64,000 nucleotides of DNA from Candidatus Pararuminococcus gallinarum (GTDB lineage Bacteria; Bacillota; Clostridia; Oscillospirales; Ruminococcaceae): assembly GCA_904419775.1 (NCBI GenBank), contig CAJFSX010000002.1, positions 1 through 64,000 on the forward strand, in the 5' to 3' direction. The translations under genes were made by a program, and so were the position numbers. Of this stretch, positions 17,585-26,200 are shown one piece after another. The notes under the pieces were generated by a model. The model did no database searches and was not told where the DNA came from. It saw only the letters and a program-made list of their open reading frames with translations. Numbering within the stretch: the stretch's first letter is position 1; each line of letters begins with the position of its first letter.

Positions 17585-17716
17585 GAAGGAGAGAAAAAAA
17601 GGAACTTGTTCCAGCATAAAAGATGGGCTGATCCTCGCCAAAGAAAATAAACTCCGGTAGAGGAAAAGAAAGCTTCCGCATAGGATGTAAAAACTGCAGA
17701 AAGGGAGAGAATATCT

Positions 17717-18784
17717 TTGGCCAGCGTCAGTCTTTGCATGATTGTCAAAAACGAGGAGGAGGTACTGGCCCGATGTCTGGAAAGTGTCCAGGAGATTGTG
17801 GATGAAATCATAGTGGTGGATACGGGGAGCACCGACAATACCCGGGAGATTGCCGAAAGATACACCCAACAGGTTTATGATTTTGCCTGGAAGGATGATT
17901 TTGCGGCGGCACGGAATTTTTCCTTTTCCAAGGCCCACGGGGATTACTGCCTGTGGCTGGATGCCGACGATGTCATAGAACCGGAGGATCAGGAGAAACT
18001 GCGTCAGCTCAAAAGCACCTTGTCCCCAGAGGTGGATATGGTGATGATGCCCTATCACATTGCCTTTGACGAAAAGGGTATTCCTACCTTTTCCTACTAC
18101 CGGGAGCGGATGATCCGCCGGGACAAAGGCTTCCGCTGGCAGGGAAGGGTCCACGAGGTGATCCCGCCGGCGGGAAATCTCCTTTACAGTGACGCGGCGG
18201 TAAGCCATCGGAAAATAGGCCCTGGGGATCCAGACCGGAACCTGCGTATCTTTGAAGGGATGCTCCGGGAGGAAGGGGCGCTGGAGCCCCGGCATCAGTT
18301 TTACTATGCCAGGGAGCTTCTTTACCACCAAAGATACCAGGAGGCCATCCGGGAATTCACAGACTTTTTGGACGGGGGGTGGGGCTGGATCGAGAATAAC
18401 ATTGACGCCTGCCGTCAGCTGGCCCAGTGCTACGGGGCAACGGGAGAACGACAGCAGATCTTGCCCGCCCTGTTCCGCAGCTTTTTCTATGGAGCCCCGC
18501 GGGCGGAAACCTGCTGCGACATCGGCGCTTATTTTATGGAACAGGGGGACTATACCACCGCCATCTTCTGGTATGAACTGGCGGCCTCCCGCCCCCGGGA
18601 CGACACTTCCGGCGCTTTTGTCCTCCCCGACTGTTACGGCTTTATCCCCTATTTGCAGCTTTGCGTCTGCTATCATCAGCTGGGCTATCGGGAAGAGGCA
18701 ATTAGATACAATGAGCTGGCAGGGAAAATCCATCCTGACGCTCCAGCAGTCCTCCACAATCGGGAGTATTTTGCAAACCATTGA
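17717..18784 (+). CDS. Glycosyltransferase family 2 with C-terminal TPR-like region
   Basis: A 355-residue GT-A glycosyltransferase. The start is TTG at 17717, 7 nt after GGGAGAG; the next ATG is inside the catalytic fold. Residues 1-210 show SLCMIVKNEEEVLARCLESV, DEIIVVDTGSTDNT and the metal-binding LWLDADDVIEPED, then RHEV-like GRVHEVIPP. Residues 215-355 form helical TPR-like pairs (YYARELLYHQRYQEAIREF, YLQLCVCYHQLGYREEAIRY). This is the common SunS-type GT2-TPR layout in Firmicutes, acting on peptides or surface glycans; donor and acceptor are unknown. Monocistronic with its own terminator. Confidence 0.9.
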   Translation: MASVSLCMIVKNEEEVLARCLESVQEIVDEIIVVDTGSTDNTREIAERYTQQVYDFAWKDDFAAARNFSFSKAHGDYCLWLDADDVIEPEDQEKLRQLKSTLSPEVDMVMMPYHIAFDEKGIPTFSYYRERMIRRDKGFRWQGRVHEVIPPAGNLLYSDAAVSHRKIGPGDPDRNLRIFEGMLREEGALEPRHQFYYARELLYHQRYQEAIREFTDFLDGGWGWIENNIDACRQLAQCYGATGERQQILPALFRSFFYGAPRAETCCDIGAYFMEQGDYTTAIFWYELAASRPRDDTSGAFVLPDCYGFIPYLQLCVCYHQLGYREEAIRYNELAGKIHPDAPAVLHNREYFANH

Positions 18785-18796
18785 TCCCGTTTTTGC

Positions 18797-18824
18797 AAAA
18801 GCTGACATCCATTTGTCAGCTTTT
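18797..18824 (+). terminator. Terminator of the glycosyltransferase gene
   Basis: AAAAGCTGACA (18797-18807), 6-nt loop, TGTCAGCTTTT (18814-18824). Its right arm overlaps the -35 region of the next promoter. Confidence 0.85.
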
Positions 18825-18852
18825 TGTGGTATGATAATATTATCATACCACA
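18825..18852 (+). promoter_or_regulatory. Perfect 28-bp palindrome over the WYL regulator promoter
   Basis: Each half is TGTGGTATGATAAT and its exact complement; the centre is at 18838/18839. A TTGTCA (18813-18818) and TAATAT (18835-18840), 16 nt apart, place the palindrome over the -10. It is probably the operator of the regulator encoded just downstream. Confidence 0.75.
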
Positions 18853-18880
18853 GCCCTTTTGGGGGAGAAGGAGAAAATCT

Positions 18881-19810
18881 GTGCAGATACACCGTTTGTT
18901 TGAAATTGTCTATCTATTACTGGATAAAAAGAAGGTCACAGCAAAAGAATTGGCCCGCCGTTTTGAAGTCTCGGAGCGCACCATCTATCGGGATGTAGAA
19001 GTCCTTTCTTCCGCTGGTATTCCCGTCTACACCGTCAAGGGGAAAGGGGGCGGCATCAGCCTGGTGGAGGATTTTGTTCTCAACAAGTCCCTTCTTTCAG
19101 AGGAAGAGCAAAGGGAAATCCTCTATGCCCTCCAGTCCCTGGAGGCGGTGGGCGGCCGGGAAAGTGACCGGCTCCTTTCCCGATTGGGGACCCTGTTTCA
19201 GAAGGAGGAGGGCGGTTGGATCGACGTGGACTTCTCCCATTGGGGCAGTGATGCGGAAGAAAAAGCGCGCTTTTCCCTGCTGAAAACCGCCCTGCTGGAG
19301 CGCAGGCGCATTGCCTTTGACTACTACAGCGCCTATGGGGAGAAAACCCGCCGTGTGGTGGAGCCTGTGAGGCTCTGCTTTAAAAGCCGGGCTTGGTACC
19401 TGCAGGCCTACTGCCTGAGCAGGAAGGATTTCCGCATGTTTCGTGTCAGCCGGATGGAGGAGCTGGCTTTGACAGGGGAGACTTTTTCCCCTCATACATC
19501 CATCCCGCCAGTAGAAGCGCCTATCGATGGGGCGGTCCCGGTGGAGGTGGTAGAGCTGGTGCTGCGGATTGCTCCCCGGTATGCCTATCGGGCCTATGAT
19601 GAGTTTCCCCGCCGGATGATCACCCGGGAGAAGGACGGATCCCTCCTGGTGCGCAGCCGCATGCCCCGGGATAGTTGGATCAGCGGCTACCTTCTCTCCT
19701 ACGGCTCTGGAATCCAGGTGATGGAACCTCAGTGGCTGCGGAAAGAAATGGCGGAGAAGATCGCCCAGATGCAAAAGCTTTATGCCCATGATATTGATGA
19801 ACCTCAATAA
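18881..19810 (+). CDS. YafY-like HTH/WYL-domain transcriptional regulator
   Basis: A 309-residue regulator starting at GTG 18881 behind GGAGAAGGAG. Residues 1-60 form a DeoR/HTH_11-type winged helix (TAKELARRFEVSERTIYRDV), with the GKGGGISL wing. Residues about 135-225 are the WYL domain (RRIAFDYYSAYGEKTRRVVEP, ending RAWYLQAYC, a WYL-like core) followed by a WCX-type C-terminus. WYL domains sense small ligands or nucleic-acid species. The 28-bp palindrome at its own promoter suggests autoregulation. No neighbouring gene on the same transcript indicates a regulon. Confidence 0.92.
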   Translation: MQIHRLFEIVYLLLDKKKVTAKELARRFEVSERTIYRDVEVLSSAGIPVYTVKGKGGGISLVEDFVLNKSLLSEEEQREILYALQSLEAVGGRESDRLLSRLGTLFQKEEGGWIDVDFSHWGSDAEEKARFSLLKTALLERRRIAFDYYSAYGEKTRRVVEPVRLCFKSRAWYLQAYCLSRKDFRMFRVSRMEELALTGETFSPHTSIPPVEAPIDGAVPVEVVELVLRIAPRYAYRAYDEFPRRMITREKDGSLLVRSRMPRDSWISGYLLSYGSGIQVMEPQWLRKEMAEKIAQMQKLYAHDIDEPQ

Positions 19811-19840
19811 AAAACGGAGCCCCAAGGCTCCGTTTTTTTA
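19809..19840. terminator. Bidirectional terminator (WYL regulator / ZIP transporter)
   Basis: ACGGAGCC (ending 19821), 4-nt loop CCAA, GGCTCCGT, flanked by A and T runs. Confidence 0.9.
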
Positions 19841-19846
19841 CTTTGA

Positions 19847-20641
19847 TTATCCCAAGGCAACGTCTAAAATCATCATGACCAGAAAGCCCACCATAACGCC
19901 TAAGGTGCCGGTATGGGAGTGTTCCCCCAGATGCGCCTCGGGGATCAGCTCTTCCACCACTACATAGATCATGGCGCCGGCGGCAAAGGAGAGGAGCCAG
20001 GGCATGACCCCCACCACCGAGCCCGCCACAAAGACGGTGAGAATGCCGAAAATAGGCTCCACAATCCCCGAAAGGCTGCCGTAAATAAATGCTTTCCAGG
20101 TGGGGGTTCCTTCCTGGCGCAGGGGAAGGGACAACGCCGCGCCTTCGGGGAAATTCTGGATGCCAATCCCCAAAGCCAGGGCCAGGGCGGAGGTCAGCAT
20201 GGCGCTGCCGCCCTCTTTAGCGGCTAAGGCGAAGGAGAGGCCCACCGCCATGCCTTCGGGAATATTGTGGAGGGTCACCGCAAAGATGAGCATGGTGGTC
20301 CGCTTGAGGGAGGAGTGCATCCCCTCCGGATCTTTGCTGCCAGGATGCAGATGGGGCAGGAGCTTATCCAGCAGAAACAGGAACAACCCGCCCAGAATAA
20401 AACCGCCTGCGGCGGGGATCCAGCCAATCTGCCCCAGCTCCTCCGCCTGTTCAATGGCGGGGATGAGCAGGGACCAAACCGACGCCGCAATCATGACGCC
20501 GGCGGCAAAACCCAGAAAAACCCGCTGGATACCGGTGCTGATCTCTTTCCGGAAGAAAAAGACCAGGGACGCGCCTAGGGTAGTCATCAGGAAGGTAAAA
20601 CCTGTGCCCTGTAAGGCGGCCAATACAGTTTGCATCTGCAT
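19847..20641 (-). CDS. ZIP family metal transporter
   Basis: A 264-residue integral membrane transporter of the ZIP family (GufA/ZupT-like), importing zinc, iron or other divalent metals. ATG at 20641 follows GGAGGGAG. Eight hydrophobic segments are visible. The metal site helices read FAVTLHNIPEGMAVGLSFAL and ALGIGIQNFPEGAALSLPL, with His/Asn-Pro-Glu-Gly motifs, and IYVVVEELIPEAHLGEHSHTG near the C-terminus. Transcribed alone from a good promoter at 20711-20739. Metal specificity is not deducible and no metal-regulator box was recognised. Confidence 0.94.
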   Translation of the reverse strand: MQMQTVLAALQGTGFTFLMTTLGASLVFFFRKEISTGIQRVFLGFAAGVMIAASVWSLLIPAIEQAEELGQIGWIPAAGGFILGGLFLFLLDKLLPHLHPGSKDPEGMHSSLKRTTMLIFAVTLHNIPEGMAVGLSFALAAKEGGSAMLTSALALALGIGIQNFPEGAALSLPLRQEGTPTWKAFIYGSLSGIVEPIFGILTVFVAGSVVGVMPWLLSFAAGAMIYVVVEELIPEAHLGEHSHTGTLGVMVGFLVMMILDVALG

Positions 20642-20710
20642 GAGAAGTCTCCCTCCAATTCCTTTGTGGGCCGGATAGGCCCGCTACAATCATGTTTACC
20701 GTTTGAGTCT

Positions 20711-20739
20711 ATTATGGGGCCTTCCGCCAGCACTGTCAA
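20711..20739 (-). promoter_or_regulatory. Promoter of the ZIP transporter
   Basis: Minus strand TTGACA (20734-20739), 17-nt spacer, CATAAT (20711-20716). Confidence 0.7.
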
Positions 20740-20841
20740 GGGGAAGGCTGCCACCTTGTTAGGATGGACAAAAACAGAAGAAAATATGACGGCCTGTTGT
20801 CTTATCTTCTGTGGTATACTAAAAACAAAGGGGGTGGGGAG

Positions 20842-21732
20842 ATGGAAACAGTTCCTGCAAAGACCATTGTCACCCGGACAAAATCCACCAGCTGGTTCGG
20901 CACTCAATACAACATGAATATCTACCGGGGCTGCTGCCATGGCTGTATCTATTGCGACAGCCGCAGCGCCTGCTACGGGGTCGATGACTTTGACCGGGTT
21001 CGGGTGAAGGAAAACGCCTTAGAGATCATCGCCCGGGACCTGCGGCGGAAGGTGCGCCCCGGCGTAGTGGGAACCGGCGCTATGAGCGACCCCTATAATC
21101 CCTTTGAAAGGGAGTTGGAGCTGACCCGCCACGGGCTGGAGCTTCTGGATGCCTATGGCTTCGGCGTGGCGATGGCCACCAAAAGCGATCTGGTGGTCCG
21201 GGATGTGGATATCCTCACCCAAATTGCGGAACATTCGCCGGTGCTGGTCAAGATGACGGTGACAGCGGCGGACGACGAGCTCTGCCAGAAGGTGGAGCCT
21301 TATGTATGCCCCTCCTCCCAGCGGTTTGCCGCCATCCGGGCTCTGTCGGACGCCGGTATCTTCACCGGCGTCCTCCTCATGCCGGTGCTCCCTTTTCTGG
21401 AAGACAATGAGGAAAACATCGGACAGATCATCGCCAAAGCCCAGGAAAGCGGCGCACGGTTTCTCTATCCCGCCTTCGGGATGACGCTGCGCTTTAACCA
21501 GCGGGAGTGGTATTTACAGCAGCTGGAAAAACGCTTTCCGGGCCAGGGGCTGCGGAGGCGATACGAGCAGACCTATGGAGAGAGATACCGCTGCGTAAGC
21601 CCCAAGGCAAGGCAGCTGTGGGAATTCTTTCGCCGGGAGTGCGATGAACGAGGCCTCCTTTATCGGATGCAGGATATTATCAGGGCTTACCAGCTGGGAT
21701 ATGGGGGGACGCAGCTGAGCTTCTTTGACTAA
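20842..21732 (+). CDS. SPL-like radical SAM protein
   Basis: A 296-residue radical SAM protein. ATG at 20842 follows GGGGTGGGGAG. The iron-sulfur motif is RGCCHGCIYCDSRS (C-x3-C-x2-C, about residues 33-40), preceded by GTQYNMNIYRG, and followed by GTGAMSDPYNPFERE and VLLMPVLPFLEDNEENI. These place it with the Rv2578c/spore photoproduct lyase-like group of DNA-repair-type or uncharacterised radical SAM proteins; it lacks any recognisable extra domain. Monocistronic, closed by a perfect hairpin. The reaction is not known. Confidence 0.88.
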   Translation: METVPAKTIVTRTKSTSWFGTQYNMNIYRGCCHGCIYCDSRSACYGVDDFDRVRVKENALEIIARDLRRKVRPGVVGTGAMSDPYNPFERELELTRHGLELLDAYGFGVAMATKSDLVVRDVDILTQIAEHSPVLVKMTVTAADDELCQKVEPYVCPSSQRFAAIRALSDAGIFTGVLLMPVLPFLEDNEENIGQIIAKAQESGARFLYPAFGMTLRFNQREWYLQQLEKRFPGQGLRRRYEQTYGERYRCVSPKARQLWEFFRRECDERGLLYRMQDIIRAYQLGYGGTQLSFFD

Positions 21733-21762
21733 AAAAGGCCGGTAAAATACCGGCCTTTTTTC
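21731..21762 (+). terminator. Terminator of the radical SAM gene
   Basis: 14-nt perfect arms (21731-21744, 21748-21761) with a T run. Confidence 0.9.
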
Positions 21763-21884
21763 TATGGTAGGGTGAAAAACTCTATACTCAGATGGCAGAG
21801 GGGTCAGCCCGGCATTAATATGCCTGATGTCGGAATGGGATTTTTGAAAAGATGCCGGCTGTTTGCAAGACCGATAAAATTGGC

Positions 21885-22406
21885 TTATCGGTAACAGTTT
21901 TGCAAGGCCTTTTCATAGGCGGCCTTGGTAGCATTGTCAAAGCAGACCATCATGACCTTTTCCAGCTGAGGATAGGCTTCCAGCCCCTCTTTGATGGCCG
22001 CCACAGCGATGGCCGCCGCCCGCTCTAGTGGGAACCGGTAGACGCCGGTGCTGATAGAGGGAAATGCCACACTCCGGCAGCCCTGTGCCGCCGCCAGAGC
22101 CAGACAGTTTTGGTAGCAGCTTCTCAGCAGGCTGTCTTCCCCGTGTTTACCGCCCCGCCAGATGGGCCCTGGTGTATGGATGACATACCGAGCGGGCAGA
22201 TGATATCCCTTGGTGATCTTGGCCTGACCTGTAGCACACCCGTGGAGGGCTTTGCACTCTTCCAAAAGCTGAGGCCCTGCCGCCCGATGGATGGCGCCGT
22301 CAACGCCACCGCCGCCTAAGAGGGAGGTGTTGGCGGCGTTGACAATGGCGTCAGTTTTTACCTGGGTAATGTCTCCCAGAATGATTTCAAAACGTGGCTG
22401 TGGCAT
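21885..22406 (-). CDS. Macro-domain protein (O-acetyl-ADP-ribose deacetylase type)
   Basis: A 173-residue single macro domain that binds ADP-ribose and, in the YmdB/MacroD group, removes ADP-ribose or acetyl-ADP-ribose ester groups. ATG at 22406 is 7 nt from AAGGA. The binding loops are complete: [30 protein letters not shown] (N-A-A-N and GGGGVD) and [17 protein letters not shown]. Its start overlaps the 3' end of the GIY-YIG gene by 20 nt, so the two are translationally linked and lie at the end of a four-gene minus-strand run. A terminator with a T run is not seen; a weak ACCGATAA/TTATCGGT dyad overlaps its stop. Confidence 0.95.
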   Translation of the reverse strand: MPQPRFEIILGDITQVKTDAIVNAANTSLLGGGGVDGAIHRAAGPQLLEECKALHGCATGQAKITKGYHLPARYVIHTPGPIWRGGKHGEDSLLRSCYQNCLALAAAQGCRSVAFPSISTGVYRFPLERAAAIAVAAIKEGLEAYPQLEKVMMVCFDNATKAAYEKALQNCYR

Positions 22407-22662
22407 GATCATTTCCTTTCTTGTGGATGAGGGCCAGCTTTTCCCGGCGGGAAAGCCGCTTAATGGCATATTCCCGGCGCATGGCCTCCTCTTTGGAGGG
22501 GTGTTTTTCCACATACACCAGGGATACCGGCAGCCGACCCTTGGTATATTTGGCGCCCTTCCCCGCCTGATGGGCGGCAAGGCGCCGGGACAGGTCGTTG
22601 GTCCAGCCGGTGTAAAGGCTGCCGTCGGCGCATTGCAGGATATAGACCACATTGCCCTCCAT
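22387..22662 (-). CDS. GIY-YIG nuclease-domain protein (UPF0213/YhbQ-like)
   Basis: A 91-residue stand-alone GIY-YIG domain. These proteins have the fold of homing and repair endonucleases; the bacterial single-domain type is thought to act on DNA damage or structure. Start taken at ATG 22662, 7 nt after the SDR stop; the site is weak, indicating coupling. Motif GIY is [19 protein letters not shown] (YIL ... YTG), the catalytic Arg lies in [17 protein letters not shown], and Glu in [19 protein letters not shown]. It sits between an SDR and a macro-domain gene with overlaps on one side. Confidence 0.9.
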   Translation of the reverse strand: MEGNVVYILQCADGSLYTGWTNDLSRRLAAHQAGKGAKYTKGRLPVSLVYVEKHPSKEEAMRREYAIKRLSRREKLALIHKKGNDHATATF

Positions 22663-22669
22663 TTTCCCG

Positions 22670-23449
22670 TCAGCGCCCGGCATAGGACCAGCCCTCGTCT
22701 CCATCATAGATCATCCGCTTGGTCATGCCGCCGTCTACGGTGATGGTTTCCCCATCGATGAAGCTGTTTTGCTCATCGCACAAAAAGAGGACGGCCCGCG
22801 CAATGTCCATAGGATCTCCCACCCGGCCGGAGGGATGTTGGGAGGTATCCGCCGGGGTATACTGGGGCAGATAGCTTGGATCGTGGTAAGCGCCGGTGTC
22901 GATCCAGCCGGGGGCCACGCAGTTGACCCGCACCTTCCCGGCCAGGCTGACGGCCAGCGCATGGGTCAGGGCGGAGATGCCGCCCTTGGCCGCGGAATAG
23001 CTTTCGGTGTCCCCTTGGGACATCCAGGCCCGGGTGGAGGAGATGTTGACCACCGACGCCCCTTTCTGGAAATGGGGCAACAGCTGCTGGGTCAGATAAT
23101 AGGGAGCGGCTACCCCTACCCGCAACACATAAGTAAAGTCCTCATAGCTGCAGGGGGTCAGGATACCTTTGCGGGAAAGACAGGCGTTGTTGATGAGAAT
23201 ATCCACCCTGCCAAAGGCCGTTGCCACCTGGGAGACGAAGGCTTCCAGGTCTTCTTTTTCCCCGACATCCCCATGAAAGAAGAGGGCTTCTCCCTGGGCG
23301 GAAAGGCGGGAGAGAAGACTTTCTCCCGCCTCCTTTTCTTTGTCGATAAAGGCCACCTTGGCGCCTCGCTGGATGAATGCCTCACATAGGCACCGGCCAA
23401 TGCCCAACGCGCCGCCGGTGACGACGCACACCTTATCTGTATACTTCAT
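22670..23449 (-). CDS. Short-chain dehydrogenase/reductase
   Basis: A 259-residue classical SDR using NAD(P)H on an unknown alcohol/ketone substrate. ATG at 23449 is 7 nt from AAAGGGG. Cofactor loop [11 protein letters not shown] (residues 10-20), NNAC motif, catalytic Ser in [13 protein letters not shown] (Tyr-x3-Lys) and a C-terminal [12 protein letters not shown] typical of FabG-like enzymes. It follows the EF-G-like gene by about 60 nt on the same strand and is followed without a gap by the GIY-YIG gene, suggesting one transcript. Its substrate cannot be told from sequence. Confidence 0.93.
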   Translation of the reverse strand: MKYTDKVCVVTGGALGIGRCLCEAFIQRGAKVAFIDKEKEAGESLLSRLSAQGEALFFHGDVGEKEDLEAFVSQVATAFGRVDILINNACLSRKGILTPCSYEDFTYVLRVGVAAPYYLTQQLLPHFQKGASVVNISSTRAWMSQGDTESYSAAKGGISALTHALAVSLAGKVRVNCVAPGWIDTGAYHDPSYLPQYTPADTSQHPSGRVGDPMDIARAVLFLCDEQNSFIDGETITVDGGMTKRMIYDGDEGWSYAGR

Positions 23450-23510
23450 TGGGATACCCCTTTCTCTATGAAATACTGGTGATGCCGCATACATGCTCTA
23501 GAAAAAGACC

Positions 23511-25439
23511 CTACTTGCAGTGGATATGGCTTGGCACCTGGTCCCACTTGACAGGATACCCCGCCCCATGGGAGCAGAAGACGGAATCGGGTGTGTTCTC
23601 CACATCCCGCTCCGGGTCATAGCCCTTGGCTTCGATGACCTCTTGGGCATTGTGGCAGGGCGCATACCCCTCAAACCGGAGGCTGATCCGGCCGGTGCCG
23701 CGGGTGGCGGAGATGAGAGTCTGGGGATAGTCCGCCATGCAGGCGGCGGGCGCCCGCCCACGGACCTCCATCCGCTCCCCTACAGACTGGGGAGGCTCGG
23801 CCTCCCCCTGCATCCGTTGAATGTCAAACAGGACCCGTCCCAGGTCTCCGCTGTCCACCTCGATCACAAAGGAGAGGATGGGTTCCAGCAGCACACTTTC
23901 CCCGCTCATCAGCCCTTGGCGGATGGCCCGGTAGGTGGCCTCCCGGAAGTCGCCTCCCTCGGTGTGCTTAAGATGGGCCCGACCTGTGATCAAGGTGATG
24001 ACCACATCGGTCAGCGGGGCGCCGGTGAGCACTCCCAGATGCTCCTTTTCCAGCACATGGGTGCGGATCAGCCGCTGCCAGTTTTGATCCAGCACATCGG
24101 TGGAACACCGGCTCTCAAAGGTGATGCCGCTGCCCGGCTTTCCCGGAGAGAGGCGCAGATGAACCTCCGCGTAATGCCGCAATGGCTCAAAGTGGCCATA
24201 ACCCATGGCGGGAGCGGCGATGGTCTCTTTATATAAAATTTGCCCGGGGCCAAATTCCACCTTTAGCCCATAGCGCTGGGCGGCCAGGGATTTAAGCACT
24301 TCCAGCTGCACCTTTCCCATGACCTGGATCCGCAGCTCCCCCAGCTTCGGGTTCCATTGGGTGTGAAGGGATGGATCTTCGTCGGCCAGTTGGGAGAAGA
24401 TGGACACCGCTTCCGGGGCGGGGACAGTAGCGGGAAAGAGAACTTGGGAGGAGAAAAGGGGAGCGCAGAGGCCGGGGCTAAGATCTTCTTTGCCGCCGAA
24501 GCCCTGACCTGCCTGGGAATGCTGTAAGCCGGTGACGGCTACAATATCCCCGGCCTGGGCGCTGTCGACGCTTTCATATTTCGCCCCCTGATACCGGCGG
24601 ATTTCATTGACCTTTTCCCCTAGGATTTCATCCTTGACCCGCAATATGCCGCTGCGCAGCCGAAGAAAGGCCAGACGATTGCCCTTGGCGTCGTGGCGGA
24701 TTTGATAAATATGGCCGGAGAGGGGGGCATCTAGGTCAAATTCTACCTGGGTGAGAGCATGCAGGGCAGATAAAATCTCATCGATTCCCGTCCCTTGCAG
24801 AGCCGATCCGGATAAACAGGGGAAAAGGCGTTCCTCCTGAATGAGCCGGCGGGCGGCAGAGAGCCATGCCCTCTCGTCGTAGCCTCCCTCCAGATAAAGG
24901 GCTAGGAGGTCGTCGTCCTGGGCGGCGATATCCTCGCACAGCTCCCCTGAAAAACGGACGCCATCGAACTCCCCATCAAAGCTTTTGACATAGGGGGAGA
25001 ATTTTTCCTGCAATTTTTGCAGCACCCCTACAGGGTCGGCGCCGGGGCGGTCTATTTTGTTGAGAAAAAGAAAGGTGGGGATTCCCTTTGCCCTCAGAAG
25101 CCGCCAGATGGTTTCGGTATGAGCCTGGATGCCCTCGGCACAGCTGACAATAAGGATAGCGTAGTCGAGGACGCCCAGCACCCGCTCCATCTCAGCGGAA
25201 AAATCGGCGTGGCCAGGGGTGTCCACCAGGATATATTCCTCTCCCTCCAGGGAAAAGGAAGCCATACCGGAAAAGATGGTGATGCCCCGCTCCCGCTCCA
25301 GGGGATGGCTGTCCAAAAAGGCATTTTGATGATCCACCCGGCCTAGGGTGCGGATGGCATGGGTATGGTAGAGCAGTTGCTCGGAAAAGGTGGTTTTGCC
25401 CGCGTCTACATGGGCGAAGATACCGATGGCCTTTTTCAT
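23511..25439 (-). CDS. EF-G/TetM-like translational GTPase, probably not a tetracycline-resistance factor
   Basis: A 642-residue translation factor with the length and domains of ribosomal protection proteins. ATG at 25439 follows AAAGGGG. GTPase motifs: AHVDAGKTT (9-17), RERGIT (49-54), DTPGH (73-77), NKID (127-130). Domains II-V follow in TetM order. The domain IV loop that in Tet(M)/Tet(O) carries the YSPVS segment displacing the drug reads HLKHT here (489-493), followed by an EF-G-like GGDFREA. This argues for a chromosomal paralogue of unknown role, although automatic pipelines would call it tet. It heads the minus-strand run with SDR, GIY-YIG and macro-domain genes. Confidence 0.85.
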   Translation of the reverse strand: MKKAIGIFAHVDAGKTTFSEQLLYHTHAIRTLGRVDHQNAFLDSHPLERERGITIFSGMASFSLEGEEYILVDTPGHADFSAEMERVLGVLDYAILIVSCAEGIQAHTETIWRLLRAKGIPTFLFLNKIDRPGADPVGVLQKLQEKFSPYVKSFDGEFDGVRFSGELCEDIAAQDDDLLALYLEGGYDERAWLSAARRLIQEERLFPCLSGSALQGTGIDEILSALHALTQVEFDLDAPLSGHIYQIRHDAKGNRLAFLRLRSGILRVKDEILGEKVNEIRRYQGAKYESVDSAQAGDIVAVTGLQHSQAGQGFGGKEDLSPGLCAPLFSSQVLFPATVPAPEAVSIFSQLADEDPSLHTQWNPKLGELRIQVMGKVQLEVLKSLAAQRYGLKVEFGPGQILYKETIAAPAMGYGHFEPLRHYAEVHLRLSPGKPGSGITFESRCSTDVLDQNWQRLIRTHVLEKEHLGVLTGAPLTDVVITLITGRAHLKHTEGGDFREATYRAIRQGLMSGESVLLEPILSFVIEVDSGDLGRVLFDIQRMQGEAEPPQSVGERMEVRGRAPAACMADYPQTLISATRGTGRISLRFEGYAPCHNAQEVIEAKGYDPERDVENTPDSVFCSHGAGYPVKWDQVPSHIHCK

Positions 25440-25627
25440 GAAGCATTCCCCTTTCTCGAACCTTTCAAACGGTTCTATTGTAGCCCATTTGAAAACCAGG
25501 CGCAAGGTATTTGCGGTTTTATCCTGATTCGACTATAATAGGAATAGAACCACTGACATGGGGCGAGGCAATCTATGAATATCCAGCGATTCTCACCCTT
25601 TGCAGCGGCTCAGATAGGAGGACATGT

Positions 25628-26158
25628 ATGCGCTTGTTTATTGCCATTACGTTAGAAAGCGCCATTAAAGATAGGTTATGCACCATGGCGAAGGCTTTGG
25701 CGGAAAGTTCCTTGTCCGGCAGTTTTACCCGGCGGGAGAACATGCATCTGACCCTTGTTTTTATTGGAGAGACCACCCGGCTTTCCGCCGTCAAAGCGGC
25801 GGTGGACTCTGTAGTAGCCCCGCCATTTTCCCTGATGATCGGAGGGATTGGACGGTTTCGCCGCAACGATGGGGACATTTGGTGGACAGGCGTTCGGAAG
25901 GACCCGACGCTGCTCGATGTCTACCGCCAGCTGCGGGCTTCTCTGACCGAGCGGGGATTTAGGATCGATGAAAAGGAGTATACACCCCATCTGACCTTGG
26001 GACGGAGGATCCGGCTGCGGCCCGACTTTGATCGGGCGGCTTTTGCATCACGCATCCCCGTGTTAGAAATGCCGGTGCACAAGATCAGCCTGATGAAGTC
26101 AGAATTTGTCGGCGGCAGGGTCAGCTATACCGAGCTTTATGCCAAGGCATTGGGCTAA
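25628..26158 (+). CDS. thpR: RNA 2',3'-cyclic phosphodiesterase (2H phosphoesterase)
   Basis: A 176-residue 2H-superfamily protein of the ThpR/LigT type, which opens 2',3'-cyclic phosphate RNA ends and can seal 2'-5' bonds in vitro. ATG at 25628 lies 6 nt from TAGGAGG; a nearby ATG at 25624 is out of frame. Both catalytic H-x-T-x motifs are present, HLTLVF (about 41-46) and HLTLGR (about 123-128), with the usual MRLFIAI start and SLMKSEFVGGRVSYTEL end. First gene of a plus-strand run with ArsC-like, Cdd1 and acetyltransferase genes. Confidence 0.93.
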   Translation: MRLFIAITLESAIKDRLCTMAKALAESSLSGSFTRRENMHLTLVFIGETTRLSAVKAAVDSVVAPPFSLMIGGIGRFRRNDGDIWWTGVRKDPTLLDVYRQLRASLTERGFRIDEKEYTPHLTLGRRIRLRPDFDRAAFASRIPVLEMPVHKISLMKSEFVGGRVSYTELYAKALG

Positions 26159-26200
26159 AACTCCCCACTGCCCAGGGACAAAAGAGAAAGGAAAAAACAG

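Noticed and set aside
17522-18892. Long open frame (456 codons) on the minus strand opposite the glycosyltransferase gene
   Set aside because: It lies exactly opposite a well-supported GT2-TPR gene, has no ribosome site and no recognisable motif; long shadow frames are common at this GC content.
23511-25439. Acquired tetracycline-resistance gene
   Set aside because: The drug-displacing loop is replaced by an EF-G-like sequence and no mobile element or transfer sign is nearby.
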